Positions 7,278-14,224 of a DNA stretch of 64,000 nucleotides are shown here, piece after piece. The position numbers and the translations under genes are program-made. The DNA comes from DSPP01 sp964607165 (GTDB lineage Bacteria; Zixibacteria; MSB-5A5; DSPP01): the NCBI GenBank assembly GCA_964607165.1, contig CAZSIT010000007.1, positions 37,305-101,304 on the forward strand. The letters run 5' to 3'. The notes under the pieces are model-generated. The model did no database searches, was not told where the DNA came from, and was given only the letters and a program-made list of their open reading frames with translations. Each line of letters begins with the position of its first letter. The first letter of the stretch is position 1.

Positions 7278-8483
7278 ATGCTACGATTTTTCACGGCGGG
7301 GGAATCGCACGGGCCGGGGTTGGTGGGAATTCTCGAAGGTCTGCCGGCGGGACTGGCGATTGATTTTGATTTCATCAACAACGAATTGGCCCGGCGGCAA
7401 AAAGGTTACGGCCGGGGCGGGCGGATGAAAATTGAGCAGGATAAAGTCCGCATTATCTCCGGCATACGGCACCAGAAAACACTGGGGAGTCCGGTCGCCT
7501 TCGAAATTTCCAATCGGGATTGGGAAAATTGGAAAAACGTGATGAATATCGAAGGGGAGGGTCCCAATCCCCAGAACGAAGAAGAAAAGAAAAAGGCGAC
7601 TCCGGGGACCTCGCCGCGGCCGGGGCATGCCGATTTGGCGGGGGCAATCAAATACAATCAGTATGATTTGCGCAACGTTTTGGAGCGGGCTTCGGCGCGG
7701 GAGACAGCGGCGCGGATGGCCTGCGGCGCAATGGCCAAAATTTTTTTGCGGTGGTTTGGGATAAAAATCACCAGCCACGTGTTGGAAATCGGCGGAGAAA
7801 GATTGCCGGAGCAGCAGCGACCCCCTTTTGAGGAGATTGCCCGGCTGGCGGACGACTCGCCGGTGCGGTCAATCGACAAAGAAACCGAGCGGCGGATGAT
7901 GGCGAAAATTGATTGGGCGATTGAAAACAAGGATACGGTGGGAGGAGTTTTTGAAGTTATCGCCACCGGCGTTCCGGTCGGGCTGGGGAGCTACGTGCAC
8001 TGGGATAGAAAATTGGACGGACAGTTAGCGGCGGCGGTGATGTCGATTCATTCGGTCAAGGGAGTGGAAATCGGCGCCGGATTCAAGCAGGGTTCGCTTT
8101 TCGGCTCGCAGGTGCACGACCAGATTTATTTCGATTCAAAAAAACCGGCGGAACGGCAGCGCACAAAGTATTTCTACCGGCAGACCAACAACGCCGGCGG
8201 TTTGGAAGGGGGTGTTACCAACGGGGAGGATATCGTCATTCGCGGCTGCTGCAAGCCGCTTTCAACTTTGATGCGGCCTTTGAAAACGGTGGATATCAAG
8301 ACCAAAGAAACGCGGGAAGCCATCGTTGAACGCTCGGACGTTTGCGTGGTTCCGACTTACGGCGTGGTGGCGGAAGCGATGGTGGCCTTGGTTCTGGCGT
8401 CGGCGTTTATGGATAAATTTGGGCGGGACAATATGCTCGAATTAGAGGAAAATTACCGCTCGTATCTTGAGCGAGATTTTTAA
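7278..8483 (+). CDS. aroC: Chorismate synthase
   Basis: A 401-aa enzyme that converts 5-enolpyruvylshikimate-3-phosphate to chorismate with reduced FMN, the last common step of aromatic amino acid synthesis. The start is set at MLRFFTAGESHGPGLVGILE because the family begins with this block. The in-frame 31 codons upstream cover a REP-like palindrome and are not family sequence. Visible signatures are GESHG (8-12), GRGGRMKIEQDKV near 45-58, RASARETAARMACG (about 140) and the C-terminal RCCKPLSTLMRPLKTVD-type region (GCCKPLSTLMRP). It has a family insert (GEGPNPQNEEEKKK, about 93-106). It is the first gene of the forward metabolic cluster. No other shikimate gene is in the window. Confidence 0.95.
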   Translation: MLRFFTAGESHGPGLVGILEGLPAGLAIDFDFINNELARRQKGYGRGGRMKIEQDKVRIISGIRHQKTLGSPVAFEISNRDWENWKNVMNIEGEGPNPQNEEEKKKATPGTSPRPGHADLAGAIKYNQYDLRNVLERASARETAARMACGAMAKIFLRWFGIKITSHVLEIGGERLPEQQRPPFEEIARLADDSPVRSIDKETERRMMAKIDWAIENKDTVGGVFEVIATGVPVGLGSYVHWDRKLDGQLAAAVMSIHSVKGVEIGAGFKQGSLFGSQVHDQIYFDSKKPAERQRTKYFYRQTNNAGGLEGGVTNGEDIVIRGCCKPLSTLMRPLKTVDIKTKETREAIVERSDVCVVPTYGVVAEAMVALVLASAFMDKFGRDNMLELEENYRSYLERDF

Positions 8484-8488
8484 AAGGC

Positions 8489-8540
8489 GTAGCGGAAATC
8501 TTTAGATTTCCAAATGTAGAAGGCTAAAGCCTTCCGCTAC
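8489..8540. repeat. Pair of GTAG-footed REP-like palindromes (BIME-like)
   Basis: Two GTAG feet at 8489 and 8516 each lead a hairpin: GGAAATC/GATTTCC, then AAGGCT/AGCCTT, ending in CCGCTAC. It lies between aroC and the MetE-like gene and resembles the element at 51507-51529. Confidence 0.75.
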
Positions 8541-8566
8541 GAAGATAGAACACAAACGAGGAGAGA

Positions 8567-9685
8567 ATGATAAAAACAACGGTGGTGGGGAACTACCCCA
8601 AAATCTCGGCGGACAAAAGCGCGCCGAATTTGCGCAATGCCCTGAACGCTTTCGATCAGAGGAAAATCGCGGCCGAAGAATTGGAAAAAGTTTATCAGAC
8701 CACCATTCAGCGCGTCATCTGCGAGCAGGAGGAGGCGGGGGTCGATTTGCCGACCGATGGGCAGATACGCTGGGACGACATCGCCACGTTTTTTGCCAAA
8801 AATTTTGAGGGAGCGCATATTAACGGGTTGATTCGATTTTTCGACAACAACGTCTATTACCGCAAGCCGGTTATCACGGGTGAGTTGAGCTTAAAGGCAG
8901 CGGTATCCGGCACGGAGTATCGAACCGCCTCAATTCACTCGAGAAGAAGACTTAAAGGGGTGGTGGTTGGACCCTACACGCTGGCGAAAATGTCGGTGGA
9001 TGAACATTACAGGGACGAAGAAAAACTGGTGATGACTTTGGCTTCGATTCTTCGACAAGAGGTTTTGGCGCTTCAAGAAGCGGGAGCGGAGTATATTCAG
9101 ATAGACGAGCCGTATTTAACCTGGGCGCCGCAGGGGCTGCCGCTTGCCAAAAGAGCTTTGACGGAGATGATGGACGGCATCAAGGTAAAAAAGATTCTTT
9201 GTCTTTACTTCGGTTCAATTAAGGCGTTGGTTCCGGCGCTCTACGATTTTCCGGTGGATATTTTTGCGGTGGATACGGTTTCCAAGCCGGAAAATCTCAA
9301 GCTGCTTTTACAAGCTCCAATGAATAAAGGTATTGTTGCCGGTTGCATCGATGCCCGAAATATCAAACTCGAATCGAAGTCAGAACTTTTTGGAATTTAC
9401 AGTAAGTTGGCGGCACAGAATCGGCCGGAGGTTTTTGTCTCCCCCTCCTGCGGGCTGGAATTTTTGCCGCAGGCCGATGCGATGTTCAAGCTGAAGTGGA
9501 TGGTGCAAACGGTGAAGGAGTTTGAAAAAGGCGCATCAAAGAAATCATCTGCTAAAGTTGTTCGAAAACCAAAGGCCAAGAAGGCAAAAGTAAAGGTGAA
9601 AGCGAAAGGCAAGCCTAAAGTAAAAGCTTTGAAACGGAAGACGGCAAAGAAGAGTATCAAGGCGAAGAAAAAATCAAGGAAGTAG
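8567..9685 (+). CDS. MetE-like (cobalamin-independent methionine synthase core) protein with Lys-rich tail
   Basis: A 372-aa protein with ribosome site GAGGAG. Residues 1-320 form a single MetE C-terminal-type barrel: TTVVGNYPK at the start, LPTDGQIRWDD (about 65-75), GPYTLAKMS, EAGAEYIQIDEPYL (about 175-188) and VSPSCGLEF near the end. In E. coli MetE the zinc ligands are His641, Cys643, Glu665 and Cys726. By spacing, the equivalents here are Cys, Tyr, Asp and Cys (ILCLYFG, AVDTV, PSCGL), so metal binding and activity may differ. Residues about 324-372 are nearly half Lys with Ala, Val and Pro, like histone H1 tails, and are absent from the family. glyA follows by 8 nt, which fits one-carbon metabolism. 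It could be a short core methionine synthase or a paralogue with another methyl acceptor. Confidence 0.75.
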   Translation: MIKTTVVGNYPKISADKSAPNLRNALNAFDQRKIAAEELEKVYQTTIQRVICEQEEAGVDLPTDGQIRWDDIATFFAKNFEGAHINGLIRFFDNNVYYRKPVITGELSLKAAVSGTEYRTASIHSRRRLKGVVVGPYTLAKMSVDEHYRDEEKLVMTLASILRQEVLALQEAGAEYIQIDEPYLTWAPQGLPLAKRALTEMMDGIKVKKILCLYFGSIKALVPALYDFPVDIFAVDTVSKPENLKLLLQAPMNKGIVAGCIDARNIKLESKSELFGIYSKLAAQNRPEVFVSPSCGLEFLPQADAMFKLKWMVQTVKEFEKGASKKSSAKVVRKPKAKKAKVKVKAKGKPKVKALKRKTAKKSIKAKKKSRK

Positions 9686-9693
9686 GAAAGAGC

Positions 9694-10947
9694 TTGTTGG
9701 AACATTTAAAAAAGTTTGACCAGGAAATTTACCGGGCAATACAGGACGAAACCCGGCGGCAGGCGACCAAGTTGGAATTGATTGCCTCCGAGAATTTTGT
9801 TTCCGAAGCGGTTCTGGAAGCGATGGGGTCGCCACTAACCAACAAGTATGCCGAGGGATATCCGGGCAAGCGTTACTACGGTGGGTGTGAATTTGTCGAT
9901 GTAGCGGAAAATCTGGCCATCGAGCGAGCTAAACAGCTCTTCGGCTGCGAGCATGCCAACGTGCAGCCGCATTCCGGTTCGCAGGCAAATATGGGAGCAT
10001 ATCTCGCCGTTCTGGAAATTGGCGATAAGATTCTTGGGTTGAACCTTTCACACGGAGGGCATTTGACCCACGGCCACCCGCTCAATTTTTCGGGCAAGTT
10101 TTTCAAGGTTGTGGCTTATGGAGTTAACCCGGATTCGGAGACCATTGACTACGACGCATTGGAAAAGCAGGCGATTTCTGAAAAGCCGAGAATGATTGTC
10201 GCCGGCGGTTCGGCTTACCCCCGCATTCTGGATTTCAAACGATTCAAGGAAATTTGCGATAAGGTTGGAGCTTATTTGATGGTTGATATTGCCCACATTG
10301 CCGGTCTGATAGTAGCCGGGCTTCACCCTTCTCCAGTACCGTATGCCGATTTTGTTACCACTACCACGCACAAAACCTTGCGCGGGCCGCGGGCAGGAAT
10401 GGTAATGTGTAAAAAAGAGCATGCGCAAAAGTTAGACAAGCTGATTATGCCGGGCATTCAGGGGGGGCCGTTGATGCACGTCATCGCTGCCAAAGCGGTG
10501 GCGTTCAAAGAAGCGCTTACCGAAGAATTCAAGCTGTATCAGAGGCAAATTGTGGCAAATGCGAAAGCTATGGCGGAGGCATTTGCCCGGCGGGGGTATC
10601 GCCTGGTTTCGGGGGGGACCGATACGCATTTATTTTTGGTGGATTTACGGCCAAAGAATCTCACAGGAAAAGAAGTGGAAAAAACTTTGGATTTGGCCGG
10701 GATAACCGTCAACAAGAACACCATTCCATTCGACCCGCAGCCGCCTTTGGTTACCTCCGGCATCCGGGTTGGCACGCCGGCGATTACCACGCGAGGGATG
10801 AAGGAACCGGAGATGGAGGAAATCGCCGGTTTGGTGGATGAAGCCTTGCAGAATCGAACCTCCGAGCAGAAACTGGCGGAAGTCGCCCGGAAAGTGGAAA
10901 AGCTGGCTTCGAGGTTTCCGCTCTATGCCGAGCGGCTAAAGTCCTGA
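9694..10947 (+). CDS. glyA: Serine hydroxymethyltransferase
   Basis: A 417-aa PLP enzyme that interconverts serine and glycine with tetrahydrofolate, supplying 5,10-methylene-THF in the cytoplasm. Signatures are LELIASENFVSEAVLEAMGS (27-46), YPGKRYYGGCEFVD, the PLP lysine in TTTTHKTLRGPRAG (Lys227) and the C-terminal PFDPQPPLVTSGIRVGTPA. The start is TTG (9694), with AGGAAAG 5-11 nt upstream. An alternative TTG sits at 9697. The gene begins 8 nt after the MetE-like gene and is probably co-transcribed with it. Full length, no oddities. Confidence 0.95.
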   Translation: MLEHLKKFDQEIYRAIQDETRRQATKLELIASENFVSEAVLEAMGSPLTNKYAEGYPGKRYYGGCEFVDVAENLAIERAKQLFGCEHANVQPHSGSQANMGAYLAVLEIGDKILGLNLSHGGHLTHGHPLNFSGKFFKVVAYGVNPDSETIDYDALEKQAISEKPRMIVAGGSAYPRILDFKRFKEICDKVGAYLMVDIAHIAGLIVAGLHPSPVPYADFVTTTTHKTLRGPRAGMVMCKKEHAQKLDKLIMPGIQGGPLMHVIAAKAVAFKEALTEEFKLYQRQIVANAKAMAEAFARRGYRLVSGGTDTHLFLVDLRPKNLTGKEVEKTLDLAGITVNKNTIPFDPQPPLVTSGIRVGTPAITTRGMKEPEMEEIAGLVDEALQNRTSEQKLAEVARKVEKLASRFPLYAERLKS

Positions 10948-10980
10948 ATATGTCTAAAGAATTCTCGCCGCCGGTTTGCC

Positions 10981-11032
10981 CCGACACTAAAGTGTCGGCT
11001 ACCTTTCCCGGGGGCGGGAGCCCCCGGGCTAC
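10981..11032 (-). repeat. Two tandem GTAG-footed REP-like palindromes
   Basis: On the minus strand, GTAG plus CCCGGGGGC/GCCCCCGGG (11007-11032) is followed by GTAG plus CCGACACT/AGTGTCGG (10981-11002). Both elements point the same way, between glyA and the next gene. Confidence 0.75.
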
Positions 11033-11046
11033 CCATTTGGGACGGT

Positions 11047-11352
11047 ATGTTGGTTGAGTTTGCCACGTTCCCGGTGGATAAAGGGCCGAAATTTTCCAAG
11101 CCGATAGCAAAAGTTATCGATTTGATTGATAAAAGTGGGCTGAAATACCAGACTACGGCGATGTGCACTTTGATTGAGGGAGAATGGGACGAGGTGTTCA
11201 CTCTGATAAAAAAGTGCCATTATCTATTGCGAAAGGATTCGTCGAGGGTATATACCCGAATCGTTATCGATGACCGCAAAAAGTTTCCCAACCCATTGAC
11301 GGAAAAAGTGGACCGAGTGGAAAAGGTCTTGAAGCGCAAAATCCGGCGATGA
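11047..11352 (+). CDS. MTH1187/YkoF-type thiamine-binding family protein (DUF77)
   Basis: A 101-aa protein with the DUF77 pattern: MLVEFATFPVDKGPKFSKPI at the start, then LKYQTTAMCTLIEGEWDEV and SRVYTRIVIDDRK. The family forms small ferredoxin-like oligomers, and some members bind thiamine or its precursor. It is cytoplasmic with no signal peptide. The ATG follows the REP pair by 14 nt. The end overlaps cutA by 4 nt, so the two are translationally coupled. The exact ligand cannot be read from sequence. Confidence 0.8.
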   Translation: MLVEFATFPVDKGPKFSKPIAKVIDLIDKSGLKYQTTAMCTLIEGEWDEVFTLIKKCHYLLRKDSSRVYTRIVIDDRKKFPNPLTEKVDRVEKVLKRKIRR

Positions 11353-11669
11353 AGGTCGTCATCCACCACTGGCTGGTTTTGGTCACGGTACCAAGCCGGA
11401 AAATAGCGAAGCTGATTTCGTCCGCACTTTTGAAAGAGAAATTAGCCGCTTGCGTTACAAGCCTGCCGGTTTCTTCCCAATACCTATGGCACGGAAAAAT
11501 CGAATCCGCCGAAGAAATTCAGCTTTTGATAAAAACCTCGGCTCCGGTTGAGAAAATAAAAAGACGAATCGCGGAGCTGCATCCCTACGAAGTGCCGGAG
11601 ATTTTAGCTTTAGAAATCAGAAAAGGACTGACCGCCTATCTTTCCTGGATGGTAAAGGAGTCGGGTTGA
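11349..11669 (+). CDS. cutA: Divalent-cation tolerance protein CutA
   Basis: A 106-aa CutA1-family protein, a trimeric ferredoxin-like fold linked to copper tolerance in E. coli. Key segments are VLVTVPSRKIAKLISSALLK, the ligand-region LAACVTSLPVSSQYLWHGKI with Cys and Trp, and the C-terminal HPYEVPEILALEI motif that defines the family. It starts by an ATGA-type overlap with the preceding gene and its TGA overlaps the ATG of the PPC gene by one base. Confidence 0.92.
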   Translation: MKVVIHHWLVLVTVPSRKIAKLISSALLKEKLAACVTSLPVSSQYLWHGKIESAEEIQLLIKTSAPVEKIKRRIAELHPYEVPEILALEIRKGLTAYLSWMVKESG

Positions 11670-12088
11670 TGCGTTATCGAAAAGTAGAAAACGGGTATTT
11701 TCTCAGGCTGGAAAAAGAGGAGGAGGTATTGAGCAGCATCATTCAGTTTGCAGAGAAAGAAAAAATAGGCGCTGGGGCTTTTTTCGGTTTGGGTGCCATC
11801 AAGCAGTTCGAGCTGGGATATTTCAGTATGGAAACTCGCTCCTATGAGAAGAAAAATTTTGAAGAAGATATGGAAGTGGGCAATATCTCCGGCAACATTG
11901 CGCACTTAGATGGAAAACCGTTCGTCCACACCCACGTCACCGTTTCCGGCCCGGATTTAAGGGCTTGGACGGGGCACCTTTTTACGGCCAAAGTAGCCAT
12001 TACGTTGGAAATTTTTGTTTATTCGACCTCTTCAAAAATAGAAAGAAGGATGGATTCGGCTGTTGGTCTGAACCTTTTGGATTTGTGA
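11669..12088 (+). CDS. PPC/DUF296 domain protein
   Basis: A 139-aa single PPC domain (DUF296), as found in plant AT-hook proteins and in stand-alone bacterial forms that trimerise. Segments are YFLRLEKEEEVLSSIIQFAE, IGAGAFFGLGAIKQFELGY, the His pair in PFVHTHVTVS and GHLFTAKVAITLEIFV. I chose the ATG at 11669 (TGATG overlap with cutA, GGTAAAGGAG upstream) over the TTG one codon earlier. No AT-hook is present, so DNA binding is only inferred from annotation habit. Its stop overlaps the next GTG. Confidence 0.85.
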   Translation: MRYRKVENGYFLRLEKEEEVLSSIIQFAEKEKIGAGAFFGLGAIKQFELGYFSMETRSYEKKNFEEDMEVGNISGNIAHLDGKPFVHTHVTVSGPDLRAWTGHLFTAKVAITLEIFVYSTSSKIERRMDSAVGLNLLDL

Positions 12089-12870
12089 TTACTTTTTGCT
12101 CCGATTTTGGAACCGCCGACCCGTATGTTGCCATAGTCAAAGGAGTCATTTGCTCCATCAACCCCCGGGCGCAAATTGTTGACCTGTCTCACGAGTTGGC
12201 CGCTCACGATATTTTTAGTGCAGCTTTTTTTGTCGCCGCGGCCTGTCCGGTTTTTCCCAAAAGGACAATTCACCTAAGTGTGGTTGACCCGGGGGTCGGC
12301 TCGAAACGCAAGCCGATTCTTTTGGAAACGGAAAAAGGATTCTTTGTTGGGCCGGATAACGGACTTTTCAGCCAGGTCTGGCAAAACAGCAGTGAGCGAA
12401 AAGCGCATTGGCTGAAAAATGAAAGATATTTTTTCAAAGGAACTTCGCACACCTTCGATGCCCGCGATATTTTTGGGCCGGTTGCCGCCTATTTGTCTTT
12501 GGGTATAGCTCCCGATGCATTCGGCCCGACGCTCGGTAGAATTGCTTTGGCTGAATTCCCCAAGCCGGCAGATAAAGGTTCATCAAAAAGCGGGCGTAAA
12601 TTTCTTGGAGAAATCATATATATTGACCGGTTTGGAAACCTGGTGACGAATTTCCCGTATGAGTTCTTTGCGGGAACGAAAAAGATGGAAGTGATGATTG
12701 CCCGGCATAAGATGAAAGGATTGGCAGGGAATTATTCGATGATTCCGAAAGGTGAAGTTAGGCCGATTCTGGGAAGCCTCGGTTATCTGGAAATTGCCGC
12801 CCATGCCGCTTCTGCCCAAAAGCTTCTGAATGCGGCAACCGGCTCAAAAGTGGAGTTGATATTGCAATGA
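12085..12870 (+). CDS. S-adenosyl-L-methionine hydroxide adenosyltransferase (DUF62)
   Basis: A 261-aa protein of the fluorinase/chlorinase/DUF62 fold. Members of this bacterial group hydrolyse SAM to adenosine and methionine. The GTG at 12085 (GTGA overlap with the PPC gene) places the conserved VITFCSDFGTADPYVAIVKG at the N-terminus. Other signatures are IVDLSHELAAHDIFSAAFFV, VVDPGVGSKRKPI, VGPDNGLFSQV and FDARDIFGPVAAYLS. The C-terminal barrel has IYIDRFGNLVTNF. It is coupled to nrdR by an ATGA overlap. Confidence 0.9.
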   Translation: MITFCSDFGTADPYVAIVKGVICSINPRAQIVDLSHELAAHDIFSAAFFVAAACPVFPKRTIHLSVVDPGVGSKRKPILLETEKGFFVGPDNGLFSQVWQNSSERKAHWLKNERYFFKGTSHTFDARDIFGPVAAYLSLGIAPDAFGPTLGRIALAEFPKPADKGSSKSGRKFLGEIIYIDRFGNLVTNFPYEFFAGTKKMEVMIARHKMKGLAGNYSMIPKGEVRPILGSLGYLEIAAHAASAQKLLNAATGSKVELILQ

Positions 12871-13316
12871 AGTGTCCCTACTGCGGCAAGGAAGAGGATA
12901 AAGTCATCGATTCCCGCAGCGTGCAGGACGGCAAGGCGGTGCGGAGGCGAAGGGAATGTCTTTCCTGCTCCAAGCGGTTCACCACCTACGAATACGTGGA
13001 GAACGTCTCTTTGATGATTGTAAAAAACGACGGGCGGCGGGAGCCGTTCGACCGCCTGAAGCTGAAGACCGGCATCGAACTGGCCTGTAAAAAGCGCCCC
13101 GTCGGCTCCAAGAAAATTGAGGCGATAGTGGATGAAATTGAGGAGAAACTTTTGGCATTGTCCAAAGGAGAAATCGAGGCGCCGGTAATCGGAGAAATGG
13201 TTATGGAAAAGCTGCGGGAAATCGATGAAGTCGCCTACGTTCGCTTTGCCTCGGTATATCGGAAATTTCAGGATAAAGAGCAGTTTTTGCAGGAGCTGAA
13301 AAAACTGCTCGGCTGA
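12867..13316 (+). CDS. nrdR: Transcriptional repressor NrdR
   Basis: A 149-aa ATP/dATP-sensing repressor of ribonucleotide reductase genes. The N-terminal zinc ribbon has CPYCG (3-7) and CLSCSKRFTTYE (31-42). An ATP-cone follows (about 49-139: MIVKNDGRREPFDRLKLKTG and EVAYVRFASVYRKFQD). It overlaps the preceding stop by 4 nt (ATGA), making it the last gene of a five-gene overlapping run from 11047. No NrdR box or nrd gene is visible in the window. Confidence 0.95.
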   Translation: MKCPYCGKEEDKVIDSRSVQDGKAVRRRRECLSCSKRFTTYEYVENVSLMIVKNDGRREPFDRLKLKTGIELACKKRPVGSKKIEAIVDEIEEKLLALSKGEIEAPVIGEMVMEKLREIDEVAYVRFASVYRKFQDKEQFLQELKKLLG

Positions 13317-13336
13317 CCAATCTCTTTTGATTAAAC

Positions 13337-13373
13337 GCAGGATACGCCCCGCCTCTGGCGGGGCGTATCCTGC
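13337..13373. terminator. Long perfect hairpin after nrdR (repeat-derived terminator?)
   Basis: 17-bp perfect arms (GCAGGATACGCCCCGCC and its complement) around a TCT loop, followed by GCCAC. It belongs to the GCGCAGGATA...CCTGCGCCAC repeat family of 1860-1949. It lacks a T-run, so termination is possible but not shown. Confidence 0.5.
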
Positions 13374-13394
13374 GCCACAGAGCGCAAGAAAATT

Positions 13395-14102
13395 ATGGCC
13401 AAAAACCAAAAGGAAATGACTTTTGTCGAGCATTTGGAGGAGTTGCGGAAGCGAATCATAATTTCAGCGGGGGCGGTTCTTCTGTTTTCCGTTTTGGGCT
13501 GGTTTTTTTCTTTGGAAATTCTGGAATATGTTACCCGCACCGTGCCCAGCGTTTACTTCACTTCGGTTACCGAAGCCTTTTCCGTTCGAATCAAGATTTC
13601 GATGTGGGCCGGGTTAATAGTGAGCGTTCCCATAATCCTGTATCAGGCCTGGCAGTTTGTCGTTCCGGGGCTTTTGGAACGAGAATCCAAAGCCGCTTTT
13701 TGGGTGATTACCTTTGGAACGTTTTTTTTCCTCATTGGGGGAAGTTTTTGTTTCACCGTCATTCTCCCTCTGGTGATAAAATTTCTTTTGAGCTTTCAGA
13801 CTGATAAATTACAGCCTTTAATCACGGTAGGCGATTATGTCGGTTTTGTGGCTTTTATGGTTTTTGCCTTTGGGGCGGTATTCGAGTTGCCAATCGTGAT
13901 GTTTTTTCTGGGAAAATTGGGAATCGTCGATTCAAAAATGCTGGCGTCAGGCCGACGCTGGGCGGTTGTGGCGATTCTCATTTTGGCCGCCATTATTACA
14001 CCCACGCCAGATATGTTCACCCAACTGGCTTTGGCCGTGCCGCTTTACGTTTTATATGAAATCTCTATCTGGGTGGTGAAATTTACCGGCCATAAAGTTT
14101 GA
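13395..14102 (+). CDS. tatC: Sec-independent translocase subunit TatC
   Basis: A 235-aa inner-membrane protein that recognises twin-arginine signal peptides. The N-terminal cytoplasmic motif FVEHLEELRKRIIIS (residues 10-24) is diagnostic. Six hydrophobic segments follow, with the periplasmic P-rich loop (VPSVYFTSVTEAFSVRIK), FAFGAVFELPIVMFFLG and the final TPTPDMFTQLALAVPLYVLYEIS. No tatA or tatB is adjacent. It is separated from nrdR by the hairpin at 13337-13373. Confidence 0.95.
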   Translation: MAKNQKEMTFVEHLEELRKRIIISAGAVLLFSVLGWFFSLEILEYVTRTVPSVYFTSVTEAFSVRIKISMWAGLIVSVPIILYQAWQFVVPGLLERESKAAFWVITFGTFFFLIGGSFCFTVILPLVIKFLLSFQTDKLQPLITVGDYVGFVAFMVFAFGAVFELPIVMFFLGKLGIVDSKMLASGRRWAVVAILILAAIITPTPDMFTQLALAVPLYVLYEISIWVVKFTGHKV

Positions 14103-14149
14103 GGAGGCTTTTTGGAGGTTCGTCTTTGCTTTTCGTTGGCCAAATTGAC

Positions 14150-14224
14150 GATTGAATCATTTTATCATTGTCAGATTGAAAAAATGAGTCAATGGTTCAA
14201 TGAATAAATGATTAAATTGTTTGT
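14150..14224 (+). promoter_or_regulatory. Conserved kinase leader element, copy 1
   Basis: About 75 bp with an imperfect inverted repeat: ATTGAATCATTTTATCATT on the left, then CAATGAATAAATGATTAAAT on the right, running straight into the ATG. Near-identical copies precede the kinases at 16549 and 48539, and a half copy precedes the S9 peptidase. There is no Shine-Dalgarno before the ATG. TAAATT lies 7 nt upstream and could be a -10 for a leaderless mRNA. Confidence 0.6.

Noticed and set aside
8484..8566. A SAM or cobalamin riboswitch before the MetE-like gene
   Set aside because: The gap is only about 80 nt and is filled by two short REP-like hairpins. No conserved riboswitch core is visible.
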